Source: Candidatus Kaelpia imicola
GTDB taxonomy: Bacteria; Omnitrophota; Gorgyraeia; Kaelpiales; Kaelpiaceae
DNA: 50,468 nt
Assembly (NCBI GenBank): GCA_030765505.1
Contig: JAVCCL010000010.1
Location: 1 to 50,468, forward strand
Reading direction: 5' to 3'
Positions within the stretch are counted from its first letter, which is position 1; each line of letters starts with the position of its first letter. The notes below the pieces were generated by a model. That model had not been told where the DNA came from. It worked only from the letters and a program-made list of their open reading frames with translations, and did not search any database. Positions 24,237 through 33,990 of the stretch are shown one piece after another. The position numbers and the translations under genes are program-made.

Positions 24237-24530
24237 CTATTCGGAGCTCTTCTTGACCCTTGCGATAGCGCTTCTATCCAGGAGAACCTTTGTATTGTCA
24301 TCTATCTTCAATAGAAACTCTCCCTTTTTGATATCTTGAATTACTCCATGCACTCCACCTATAGTAACAACCGAATCCCCCTTTTCAAGAGATCCTATCA
24401 TCTTATCGTGCTCTCTCTGTTTATTGCGTTGAGGTCTGATAAGAAGAAAATAAAAGATAACAAAGATGAGAATCAAAGGAAAGAGAGTAGCCATAGGATT
24501 CGGCTGTGCTTGTACCTGTGCTAAAATCAT
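24237..24530 (-). CDS. yajC: preprotein translocase subunit YajC
   Basis: 97 residues. One TM helix (about 13-31) followed by RPQRNKQREHDKMI and a small beta-domain with GDSVVTIGGVHGVI, the YajC signature. It binds SecDF. A strong AAGGAGG lies within the end of tgt, whose stop is one base from the yajC start, so the order tgt-yajC-secDF familiar from other bacteria is kept here. Confidence 0.96.
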   Translation of the reverse strand: MILAQVQAQPNPMATLFPLILIFVIFYFLLIRPQRNKQREHDKMIGSLEKGDSVVTIGGVHGVIQDIKKGEFLLKIDDNTKVLLDRSAIARVKKSSE

Positions 24531-24531
24531 A

Positions 24532-25605
<1,074 letters not shown>

Positions 25606-25639
25606 TTAAATATCCAAGAAGCACTCAAGAGGCTCTACT

Positions 25640-28600
25640 TCAACGAATAAAGATCTCCATTCCTAATCTATCTCTTACTTCTTTCAAGAGTTCTTTTTTT
25701 ACACTTATCTTCTGCTGAGTTTCAAAGATCACATCTGCACCTTTTTCTTTACATACTACTCTCAAGGGGATTTCACCTTTGTACCTCTCCAAGATTTCAA
25801 ATAACGGGCCCATCTTAGAGTCGATATCTTCGGATACGTCTATCTCTATAAAAGCAGATGAAAGGAACTTGTAAGGAGCCTCGTCTACTCCAAGAATCTC
25901 TGCCGCAACTATTTGCGGCTCTTCTCCTCTAAACATAAATCTCCCTTTTACAAAAACTATATTACCTTCTACGATAATATCCGCATTCTTACTGTAGACC
26001 TCTGGAAAAGCAATGACATTGATGCTTCCTTCTGAATCTTCTATCTTCATTATAGCCATGCGTTGATTCTCACCTTTTGTAACTTTTTTATTTAAAAAAG
26101 AGATCAATCCTCCAATCGTAACCTCAGAACCTTCTCTAAGATTAAGCAAACCTTTAGTATCTGTCGTAGAATATCTGCTTATAATATCCTCATACTCCTG
26201 AAGAGGATGGCCTGAAATGTAAAAACCCAAGAAATTTCTCTCAAATTTAAGCAGCTCTTCTTTTGGCCATTCTTCTATGTCGGGAATATATTTTTCCAGA
26301 TTTACATCAAAAGACCCCCCATCTGAATCGAAGAAAGAGAGTTGCCCTTTAAGAGTATCTTTTTGAAAAAATTGGGCTACCTCAAGCGCTCTATCTAAAA
26401 CAGTTAGAAGTGCTGAGCGTTTATGGCCCATGGAGTCGAAAGCTCCAACCCTTATAAGACTCTCGATAACCTTCTTATTTACAGCACGGGAATCAACCCT
26501 CTTACAAAAATCAAATATAGATTTAAATCTGCCCTTCTCTTTTCTAGCACCTATCATCGACTCCACTGCATGAATACCTACGTTCTTAACCGCATAGAGC
26601 CCGAAGCGTATCACATCCTCTTTGACAAGAGTAAAGCGTGTAAAACTCTCGTTGACATCAGGACCTAAAATCGTAAGACCCTTTTTCTGCGCATACTGTA
26701 AATAATCCCTCAATTTATCCGTATTGTGCATCTCGCTGCATAGCAACGCAGTAACAAACTCCGAAAAATAATGAGCCTTAAGATAGGCAGTGCGATAAGA
26801 TATTATTGCATATGCAGTAGAGTGGCTCTTATTAAAACCATAGCCGGCAAACTTCTGTATCAAATTGAATATCTTCTCTGCCTTTCTCTCCCTGACATTA
26901 TTGACCTGAGCACCTTTAATAAATTTATCCCGCTGCTCATTCATCATCTCAGGTAACTTCTTACCCATAGCACGTCTTAAGATATCTGCTTCAGCCATTG
27001 TAAAACCAGCTAAGTCGGATGCAATCTGCATAGCCTGTTCCTGATAGAGTATTATTCCATAAGTCTCTGACAATATAGGTTTTAGCAAAATATGTTCATA
27101 GCTTATATGAACTTCATTATTCTTCCTTTTGATAAAATCATCTACCATGCCTGAACCCAATGGCCCAGGCCTATAGAGAGCAAGTATAGCTATCAGGTCT
27201 TCAAACTTGTCAGGCTTTAACCTCTTGAGCAAAGAACGCATCCCGGAACTCTCAAGTTGAAAGACACCGCTGCTATCCCCTTCTGAAAGAAGCCTATAGG
27301 TATCCTTTTCGTCTGTTGTAATGTTTTCTACATTGACATCCTCACCCCTGGTCCTCTTGATTATTCTCTGACACTCATCTATCATCGTAAGAGTTCTAAG
27401 GCCAAGAAAATCCATCTTCATAAGGCCTACCTTATCAATGGAAGACATATCATAACCGGTTATGATTTCACCGTCGGGAACCTTATACAAGGGGATAAGT
27501 TCGACTAATGGCTTACCGCTTATGACCACTCCAGCGGCATGAGTAGAGACATGCCTTGCAAGACCTTCCAAAACTTTGGCCGTGTTAATCAAATCTTTCA
27601 ATTTAGCATCGGTCATCATATTGGCCAGGGCAGGTTCAATCTTTACTGCCTTTTCAATATTCATATCCGGCTCTTGAGGAACCAACTTTGCAATCTTATC
27701 CGCCTCCTGATAAGGAATATTGAGGGCTCTGGCAACATCTCTTATTGCAGCTCTGGCCTGTAAGGTTCCAAAGGTTATGATCTGGGCAACATTATTTTCG
27801 CCATATTTCTCAATAACATAATCAATTACCTGCTGTCTTTTCTCGTAACAGAAATCTATGTCTATATCCGGCATAGAGACCCTATCAGGATTAAGAAACC
27901 TTTCAAAGAGCAATCCATATTTTAAGGGGTCTATTGTGGTGATATTTAAAAGATAACTTACAATGCTTCCCGCTGCAGAACCCCTGCCTGGACCTACAGG
28001 TATATCATGCTCCCTTGCAAAGTTTATAAAATCTCTGACTATTAAAAAATAATTTGTAAAACCAAGATTATTTATGACATTGAGCTCATATTCCAGCCGT
28101 CTCTTAACTCTATCAGTTATGTTCGGATATTTTTCAGATAGACTCTCCCGGCAGATCAAGCTCAAATATTCTCTCTGATTATATCCTTTGGAAACTTTAA
28201 AATTAGGCAGCCTAACCTTGTTAAATTCAAACTCAACATTACATCTACCAGCTATCAAGATAGTATTTGATATAGCTTCAGGAATCTCTGTAAATAACTC
28301 CTTCATCTCCTGGGGAGACTTAAAATAAAACTGATCAGTGCTAAACCTTAACCTATTTGGATTATCCATAGTGGTTTGAGTCTGGACAGCCAGGAGAACT
28401 TCATGAGCATGAGCATGTTCTTTTCTTAAATAGTGCACATCATTGGTCGCAACATAGAGCGTACCGGTCTCCTTGGCAAGTTTCAATGCACCTTTTATTA
28501 AATCTCTCTGCTCGGGTAAGAATTGATCCTGCATCTCTATGTAGAAAGAGTCTTTATCGAATATACTCTTATAGAAAGAGATACTATCTTTTGCTTTTTG

Positions 28601-29065
28601 AATATTACCGCCCAACAGAGCCTGATTTATCTCTGATTTCAAACATCCGCTTAAACAGATCAAACCTTTGGAATATTGAGAGAGAGCCTCCCTGTCTATT
28701 CTAGGTTTATAGTAAAAACCTTCCAGGTAGCCTAGGCTTACAAGTTTTACCAGATTCCTGTAACCATCTTCATCTTTTGCCAAAAGGGTGATATGATGAA
28801 GTCCCCTGCTCTTAATTCCACCGGATTTGTCAAACCTGGAACCAGGAGTTAAATAGAGTTCTGCCCCCATTAGAGGTTTTACTCCTCCCGCCATCGCTTT
28901 AGAGTAAAAATCTACGGCTCCAAAGAGATTGCCATGGTCGGTCACTGCAACTGCAGGCATTTTATGATGATTGCAGAGTTCTATTAACTCCTTAATCTTA
29001 CATGCACCATCCAGCAGGCTATACTGAGAATGCAAGTGAAGGTGTACAAAATCTGAATGAATCAT
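25640..29065 (-). CDS. dnaE: DNA polymerase III alpha subunit
   Basis: 1141 residues, replicative polymerase of the DnaE1 type. The PHP domain begins VHLHLHSQYSLLDG (7-20) with VTDHGNLFG. The Pol-beta-like palm has VGPGRGSAAGS (357-367) and the catalytic PDIDIDF (399-405). A tandem helix-hairpin-helix region and a C-terminal OB fold (VTIGGLIS near 985) follow. The PHP metal residues seem intact, so proofreading within the subunit is possible. The ATG lacks a Shine-Dalgarno. It follows guaA by 31 bases. Confidence 0.97.
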   Translation of the reverse strand: MIHSDFVHLHLHSQYSLLDGACKIKELIELCNHHKMPAVAVTDHGNLFGAVDFYSKAMAGGVKPLMGAELYLTPGSRFDKSGGIKSRGLHHITLLAKDEDGYRNLVKLVSLGYLEGFYYKPRIDREALSQYSKGLICLSGCLKSEINQALLGGNIQKAKDSISFYKSIFDKDSFYIEMQDQFLPEQRDLIKGALKLAKETGTLYVATNDVHYLRKEHAHAHEVLLAVQTQTTMDNPNRLRFSTDQFYFKSPQEMKELFTEIPEAISNTILIAGRCNVEFEFNKVRLPNFKVSKGYNQREYLSLICRESLSEKYPNITDRVKRRLEYELNVINNLGFTNYFLIVRDFINFAREHDIPVGPGRGSAAGSIVSYLLNITTIDPLKYGLLFERFLNPDRVSMPDIDIDFCYEKRQQVIDYVIEKYGENNVAQIITFGTLQARAAIRDVARALNIPYQEADKIAKLVPQEPDMNIEKAVKIEPALANMMTDAKLKDLINTAKVLEGLARHVSTHAAGVVISGKPLVELIPLYKVPDGEIITGYDMSSIDKVGLMKMDFLGLRTLTMIDECQRIIKRTRGEDVNVENITTDEKDTYRLLSEGDSSGVFQLESSGMRSLLKRLKPDKFEDLIAILALYRPGPLGSGMVDDFIKRKNNEVHISYEHILLKPILSETYGIILYQEQAMQIASDLAGFTMAEADILRRAMGKKLPEMMNEQRDKFIKGAQVNNVRERKAEKIFNLIQKFAGYGFNKSHSTAYAIISYRTAYLKAHYFSEFVTALLCSEMHNTDKLRDYLQYAQKKGLTILGPDVNESFTRFTLVKEDVIRFGLYAVKNVGIHAVESMIGARKEKGRFKSIFDFCKRVDSRAVNKKVIESLIRVGAFDSMGHKRSALLTVLDRALEVAQFFQKDTLKGQLSFFDSDGGSFDVNLEKYIPDIEEWPKEELLKFERNFLGFYISGHPLQEYEDIISRYSTTDTKGLLNLREGSEVTIGGLISFLNKKVTKGENQRMAIMKIEDSEGSINVIAFPEVYSKNADIIVEGNIVFVKGRFMFRGEEPQIVAAEILGVDEAPYKFLSSAFIEIDVSEDIDSKMGPLFEILERYKGEIPLRVVCKEKGADVIFETQQKISVKKELLKEVRDRLGMEIFIR

Positions 29066-29096
29066 ATATTATTTACTAATCACAGGTTATGCAATA

Positions 29097-30629
29097 TTAT
29101 TCCCACTCTATAGTAGCGGGAGGCTTAGAGCTGACATCATAAACCACCCTGTTAATACCTTTAACCTCATTAATAATTCTGTTTGATATCAATCCGACGG
29201 TACTGTAGGGCAGTTTAGCCCAATCTGCAGTCATACCATCAACGCTTTTGACAGCTCTGATAGCAAGCGTATTTTCATAGCTGCGGCCATCACCCATAAC
29301 TCCGACGCTCTTAACAGGCAGAAGCACTCCAAATACCTGCCATACCTTACCATATAAACCCTGGGCCTTTATCTCTTCAATTATAATAGTATCGGCAGCC
29401 CTTAAGATCTTTAACCTCTCTTTTGTAATCTCCCCTATGATTCTAACCCCGAGCCCAGGACCAGGAAAAGGATGTCTATGTACTATCTCATCAGGCAGCT
29501 TAAGTAACTTAGCTATCTTTCTTACCTCATCTTTAAAGAGAAATCTAAAAGGCTCTATTAATTTTAAATTCATCTTAGGAGGAAGTCCGCCTACATTATG
29601 GTGACTCTTTATTTTAGCAGAAGGGCCTCCGAATGCAGGTAGAGACTCTACTACGTCCGGATAGAGAGTACCTTGGGCAAGATACTTAATACCTCCTATC
29701 TTCTTGGCGATAGACTCAAAAACTTTTATGAACTCATTGCCGATTATCTTTCTTTTCTCCTCAGGATCGACTATACCTCTAAGAGCACCTAAAAACCGCT
29801 CTGCTGCATCAATATAATGGAGGTTGATATTAAAATCTTTCTTAAAGATGCGGTTTATCTTATCTGCCTCTCCCTCTCTAAGCAAACCATTGTTTACAAA
29901 AACGGAATGGAGTCTATTGCCTATCGCTTTATTAAGAAGTATTGCAGCAACAGAGGAGTCAACCCCTCCGGAGAGACCTAAAATAACCCTCCCCTCGCCT
30001 ACTCTAACCTTAATATCCTCTATTGATTCTTTAACAAAAGAAGAGAGTCTCCATTTTCTTTTACAATTACATAGATCTAAAAAGTTGCTCAGAATTTTTT
30101 TTCCATACTGAGTATGAACAACCTCGGGGTGAAACTGAACAGCATACAGACCCTCTTTAGACTCCATAGCAGCAACACTGCAATTATCAGTATAGGCAGT
30201 CTTTTTGAAACCCCGGGGTAATCTGCCAACCTCATCCCCATGACTCATCCAGCAGATAAAATCTTTTTTGATTGATTTAAAAATCCTGCTCTTACCATCA
30301 CCAGAGTATATTCTGACCTTGCCGTATTCCCGCCTTTTTGAATTTAAGATTCGCCCGCCTAAGGATTTGGCCATAACCTGCATACCGTAACAGATACCAA
30401 GCACAGGAATCCCAAGCTTAAAAATATCTTTATCTGGAAGAGGAAATCTTTCCAGCTCAACGCTGCCTGGACCTCCGGAAAGGATTAAACCAGAGGGCGC
30501 TACTCTAGTCACCTCAGGGGCTTTAACACTAAAAGGAACTATTTCAGAGAAAACATTTAGTTCTCTTATCTTCCTTGCTATAAGTTGAGTATATTGAGAA
30601 CCAAAATCGAGTATTAATATCTTATCCAT
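29097..30629 (-). CDS. guaA: GMP synthase (glutamine-hydrolysing)
   Basis: 510 residues. The class I amidotransferase triad is intact: Cys80 in LGICYGMQ, His167 and Glu169 in QFHPEV. The ATP pyrophosphatase loop is LSGGVDSS (219-226), and the dimerisation domain has HRHPFPGPGLGVRI and ends KPPATIEWE. It converts XMP to GMP. It lies directly downstream of guaB3, giving the two-step IMP to GMP branch in one unit. Its active glutaminase contrasts with the degenerate one in the PurF homologue at 15441-16877. Confidence 0.97.
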   Translation of the reverse strand: MDKILILDFGSQYTQLIARKIRELNVFSEIVPFSVKAPEVTRVAPSGLILSGGPGSVELERFPLPDKDIFKLGIPVLGICYGMQVMAKSLGGRILNSKRREYGKVRIYSGDGKSRIFKSIKKDFICWMSHGDEVGRLPRGFKKTAYTDNCSVAAMESKEGLYAVQFHPEVVHTQYGKKILSNFLDLCNCKRKWRLSSFVKESIEDIKVRVGEGRVILGLSGGVDSSVAAILLNKAIGNRLHSVFVNNGLLREGEADKINRIFKKDFNINLHYIDAAERFLGALRGIVDPEEKRKIIGNEFIKVFESIAKKIGGIKYLAQGTLYPDVVESLPAFGGPSAKIKSHHNVGGLPPKMNLKLIEPFRFLFKDEVRKIAKLLKLPDEIVHRHPFPGPGLGVRIIGEITKERLKILRAADTIIIEEIKAQGLYGKVWQVFGVLLPVKSVGVMGDGRSYENTLAIRAVKSVDGMTADWAKLPYSTVGLISNRIINEVKGINRVVYDVSSKPPATIEWE

Positions 30630-30692
30630 AATAAATACTAAACAGTGAAATCAAAAATAAGAAAAACCCGCAACCGGACGACAAAAGCCAAT

Positions 30693-31853
30693 CTATTTTC
30701 CCATTCCAACTCTCTGCGCACGCTGGAAAAGCTTTCCCTCTGTCTGTATTGAAGGGGCTATGATAATCTCAACCTTCTGCATCTGAGATATATTTTTTGC
30801 GCCTAAAGAACCCATGGCGGTCTGAAGAGCCCCGATAAGATTCTGAGAACCATCGTCAACTCTGGCAGGACCAAGCAGTATCTCCTCCAGAGTCCCAGTA
30901 CTCCCTACATATATCCTAGTACCACGCGGTAAATTATAATGCGGAGTCGCCATACCCCAATGATAGCCTCTGCCGGGAGCCTCTTTTGCGCGCGCTAAAG
31001 ATGATCCTATCATTACAGAATCAGCTCCGGAGGCAAAAGCCTTACAGATATCTCCCCCCGTACGCATACCTCCATCTGTAATCACGGGTACATACCGTTC
31101 TGTCTTTTTGAAGTAGTCGTCTCTTGCTCTTGCAACATCACAGGTTGCTGTCACCTGAGGCACACCGATACCTAAGACCCCCCGTGTCGTACAAGCTGCA
31201 CCAGGCCCTATACCTACAAGGAGAGCGGCAGCACCAGTCTGCATCAAATCCATTGCAACATCATAGGTTACACAATTCCCCACTATAACCGGCATATTCA
31301 TATCCCTACAGAACTTTTTATAATCTAAAACAGGGTATTCATCGGAGATATGCTCCAGAGATGCAACTGTTGATTGAATGACAAATATGTCACAACCTGC
31401 ATCCTGAGCAATCTTTCCAAGTTTCTCAGCTCGCTGAGGAATAGCAGAGACAATACAATCGCAGCCTGAATCCTTGATCTCCTTTATTCTCCTGGAGATA
31501 AGTTCTTCCTTGATAGGCTCTTTGTATACCTTCTGCACCAATTTAGTTGCCTCGTCAGGATCTTCGCTTGTTATCTTCTCCAATACCTCATCAGGATATT
31601 CATACCTTGTCTGAACTCCCTCTAGATTTAAAACAGCCAATCCACCCAATTCGCCCATCTTGATAGCAAACTTTACATCTACGACACCATCCATAGCAGC
31701 AGCCATGATAGGTATTTTGTATTCTTTGCCGGCGAGAGACCATTTAACATCGACCTCACTGGAATTGATAGTTATACGTCCAGGAACGAGAGCAATCTCA
31801 TCAAAACCATATGCTCTTCTTGCCTCTCTATTGCCTCCAATTATAACTTTCAT
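30693..31853 (-). CDS. guaB3: IMP dehydrogenase, GuaB3 family
   Basis: 386 residues, an IMPDH-type barrel without CBS domains. GuaB3 features: an N-terminal [23 protein letters not shown], and the catalytic cysteine Cys221 in [17 protein letters not shown]. The end of the barrel reads [19 protein letters not shown]. GuaB3 proteins are best known from actinobacteria and cyanobacteria; at least some oxidise IMP to XMP. Placed right before guaA with no other guaB in the window, it is likely the IMPDH of this organism. GGGAGAGG directly precedes the ATG. Without CBS domains, ATP/GTP control of the usual kind is not expected. Confidence 0.92.
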   Translation of the reverse strand: MKVIIGGNREARRAYGFDEIALVPGRITINSSEVDVKWSLAGKEYKIPIMAAAMDGVVDVKFAIKMGELGGLAVLNLEGVQTRYEYPDEVLEKITSEDPDEATKLVQKVYKEPIKEELISRRIKEIKDSGCDCIVSAIPQRAEKLGKIAQDAGCDIFVIQSTVASLEHISDEYPVLDYKKFCRDMNMPVIVGNCVTYDVAMDLMQTGAAALLVGIGPGAACTTRGVLGIGVPQVTATCDVARARDDYFKKTERYVPVITDGGMRTGGDICKAFASGADSVMIGSSLARAKEAPGRGYHWGMATPHYNLPRGTRIYVGSTGTLEEILLGPARVDDGSQNLIGALQTAMGSLGAKNISQMQKVEIIIAPSIQTEGKLFQRAQRVGMGK

Positions 31854-31873
31854 CCTCTCCCCTTTTTAATTTG

Positions 31874-31901
31874 AAATTATTTCACAAAAAGAAAGTTGCA
31901 A
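31874..31901 (-). promoter_or_regulatory. possible internal promoter for guaB3-guaA
   Basis: TTGCAA (31896-31901) and TAATTT (31874-31879) with a 16-base spacer on the minus strand, in the 56-base gap before guaB3. Moderate match in AT-rich DNA. Confidence 0.3.
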
Positions 31902-31909
31902 TAACTATA

Positions 31910-32347
31910 TCACCAGGAAGAAGTATTGCCTGCTTCATCTGATAGAGTCGTACTCATAGGCAATACAGAACGTGCGTACTTCTCTTCTCCTTTTTGATCG
32001 TAGCTGCCGTATATCCAGCCAGATAGATGAGATCCTCTCTGAGAGATAAAGTCAGCTTCCTTTTTGGCAATCAATATCTTTGAAGACCCTTTAATGGAAG
32101 AGAGAAATTCCCTCGGCATCTTCTTTAAATATTTTGGGGTCAACTTAGACAGAGAAGATGGCCATCCTTCTTTGTCTTTATGATAACTTAGTAAGGCCAC
32201 CCTTATTGATTCTAAATTTGTCTGAGTGGTTAAGTCGCATATCCGATATATATTCTTCTGGAATCTCGGAGTAATAAGATAGATAAATATAAGAACTCCG
32301 GTGATTATCAGCAACAGTTTTACTAAAACCCAACCTTTTTTATCCAT
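31910..32347 (-). CDS. pseudopilin-like small membrane protein
   Basis: 145 residues from ATG 32347; an in-frame TTG at 32365 would add six. The N-terminus MDKKG-WVLVKLLLIITG has the layout of a type IV prepilin: a short charged leader, Gly, then a hydrophobic helix. However the usual Glu at mature position 5 is Lys. After the helix, TQTNLESIRVALLSYHKDKEGWPSSL and KYLKKMP match the alpha-1 C region and first loop of type II pseudopilins (GspG-like). A role in a secretion or pilus machine is inferred. Neighbours are an equally pilin-like gene upstream and guaB3 downstream. No Shine-Dalgarno is seen. Confidence 0.6.
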   Translation of the reverse strand: MDKKGWVLVKLLLIITGVLIFIYLITPRFQKNIYRICDLTTQTNLESIRVALLSYHKDKEGWPSSLSKLTPKYLKKMPREFLSSIKGSSKILIAKKEADFISQRGSHLSGWIYGSYDQKGEEKYARSVLPMSTTLSDEAGNTSSW

Positions 32348-32411
32348 GATTTTTAAATCATACAATTAAAACATCTAAACTGCAAGCAATTTTTAGCGGT
32401 AAAGCCTGCTG

Positions 32412-32732
32412 CTAAGAGACAAAACCCCAGACTTTGTCAAAAGCAACCATGGAGCCGCCAGCTGAAGGCTTAAACCATATTGTAACTGCAAGCAGAGAGA
32501 ATCTTATATTATAACGCCAGACTTCCGATGCACCATGGCAAGAACAATAATGCCTAGATACTCTGACCGGGCTCCCCAAAACGGCCTTCACCTGCTCTAT
32601 ATCCATATCTGACTCTATACTCTGATACTGTTTCAAGTCTACACTGCGATAGAAGAAGCGGAACGAAAAAACAGCAACCATAAGCACTATTAAAGCTATC
32701 AAAATATAACCCTGCTTTCCCTTATTAACCAT
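32412..32732 (-). CDS. small membrane-anchored protein with BamE/SmpA-like fold
   Basis: 106 residues. The N-terminus MVNKGKQGYILIALIVLMV is a TM anchor that also resembles a prepilin helix (Gly then YILIAL), but with Ala where Glu5 should be. The rest, MDIEQVKAVLGSPVRVSR followed by EVWRYNI, is the SmpA/OmlA (BamE) pattern of a short amphipathic helix, Gly-x-Pro turn and a strand. A CSCHG motif lies between. BamE proteins are normally lipoproteins; there is no lipobox here. The ATG lies one base after the stop of the LeuC-type gene, so translation is probably coupled. Function is unknown. Confidence 0.6.
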   Translation of the reverse strand: MVNKGKQGYILIALIVLMVAVFSFRFFYRSVDLKQYQSIESDMDIEQVKAVLGSPVRVSRHYCSCHGASEVWRYNIRFSLLAVTIWFKPSAGGSMVAFDKVWGFVS

Positions 32733-32733
32733 A

Positions 32734-33990
32734 TTATTTATCCAGATACTTCCGAGGATCGGCTATCTTTCCTTCTAAAACAGAGGCTGCAACCGTAGCG
32801 GGAGAACCCAGATATATGAAGCTGTTTGGATTGCCCATCCTGCCCTTAAAATTTCTATTTGCAGTTGATATCACAATCTCTTTATCAGCAGGTACTCCTC
32901 CGTGAGTACCCACACACGGTCCGCACCCGGGAGAAAGTATTAATGCACCCGAGGAAAGAAGTATATCTATCAGACCTTTCTCTTGAGCCTGATTTAACAC
33001 ACTCTTGGATACCGGAGCAACTATCAACATGGACCTGACTCTCTTATCTTTAAGAATTCTCGCTGCTAATTCTAAATCTTCCAATCTCCCGTTGGTACAG
33101 GTACCGATAAATCCCTGATCTATCTTAACCCCGATAAGACCATCAATGTCAACAACATTGTCCACTTGATGAGGTTTAGCTATCTGAGGAGAGAGGGTAG
33201 AGAGGTCAAACTCTTTGACCCACTCGTATTCAGCTCCAGAATCAGCCCTAACAGGGTTAAATTTCATGCTGTCGGTCTTATCCTTAAGCCACTCAGCTGT
33301 CTTATCATCAAACTGCATTAGCCCTGCCTTTGCACCCAATTCAACAGCCATATTGGTTATTGTAAAGCGGGCTGCCATGCTTAAATCAGATAGAGCATCA
33401 CCTTCAAATTCAATTGCTTTATAAGTACAGGAACTCGCACCAAGGGCACCTATAATATGAAGTATTATATCTTTTGAAAAAACACCCTGAGGAAGTTTAC
33501 CGTTTAATACAATCTTCACGCTATAAGGAACCTTGAACCAATTCCTCCCTGTTGCAGCAACTATCGCAATATCAGTTGAACCCATTCCGGTTGAAAAACA
33601 GTTCAAGGCACCGTAAGTACAGGTATGAGAATCGGCACCTGTTATAAGATTCGAAGGCAATACATGGCCATGCTCCATAATAACCTGATGACAGACCCCC
33701 TCTCCTTCTGTATATATTATTGCTCCGGTCGAGAAAGCAAAATCTTTCATCTTTTTATGGATATTTGAAACACCCAGGTTGGGCGAAGGAACGCTATGAT
33801 CGATAACAAGAGCATACCTCTTGGGAACCTTCAAAGTTTTAGTACCAAGAGCATTAAATGCATCTATTACAAGCGAACTTGTCCCGTCTTGAGAAAGGGC
33901 AAAATCAACTTTGGCCCTTACGATACCACCTGCCCTTGCTTCTGATTCAGACTTAAGGCTAAAAATCTTCTCGGATATAGTCTTAACCAT
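32734..33990 (-). CDS. LeuC/homoaconitase-type dehydratase large subunit
   Basis: 418 residues, the short aconitase-superfamily large subunit (isopropylmalate isomerase or homoaconitase type). The 4Fe-4S ligands are Cys298 (GTCTNGR), Cys356 and Cys359 (SPGCGPCVGTHGG). GADSHTCTYGAL and MGSTDIA are active-site blocks. The partner small subunit (LeuD/swivel domain) is not adjacent: next downstream is the BamE-like gene. No leuA or leuB is in the window, so leucine synthesis, lysine synthesis through homoaconitate, or another 2-hydroxyacid isomerisation remain open. The start overlaps the aminotransferase stop by eight bases. Confidence 0.88.
   Translation of the reverse strand: MVKTISEKIFSLKSESEARAGGIVRAKVDFALSQDGTSSLVIDAFNALGTKTLKVPKRYALVIDHSVPSPNLGVSNIHKKMKDFAFSTGAIIYTEGEGVCHQVIMEHGHVLPSNLITGADSHTCTYGALNCFSTGMGSTDIAIVAATGRNWFKVPYSVKIVLNGKLPQGVFSKDIILHIIGALGASSCTYKAIEFEGDALSDLSMAARFTITNMAVELGAKAGLMQFDDKTAEWLKDKTDSMKFNPVRADSGAEYEWVKEFDLSTLSPQIAKPHQVDNVVDIDGLIGVKIDQGFIGTCTNGRLEDLELAARILKDKRVRSMLIVAPVSKSVLNQAQEKGLIDILLSSGALILSPGCGPCVGTHGGVPADKEIVISTANRNFKGRMGNPNSFIYLGSPATVAASVLEGKIADPRKYLDK

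Noticed and set aside
29066-29096. TTGCAT-17-TAATAT promoter-like match before dnaE
   Set aside because: The -10 would touch the start codon, so transcription would begin inside the gene. Probably chance in AT-rich DNA.
30660-30692. Possible terminator between guaB3 and guaA (hairpin followed by TTTTT)
   Set aside because: The CCG/CGG stem has only three true pairs unless wobbles are counted. Too weak to call.
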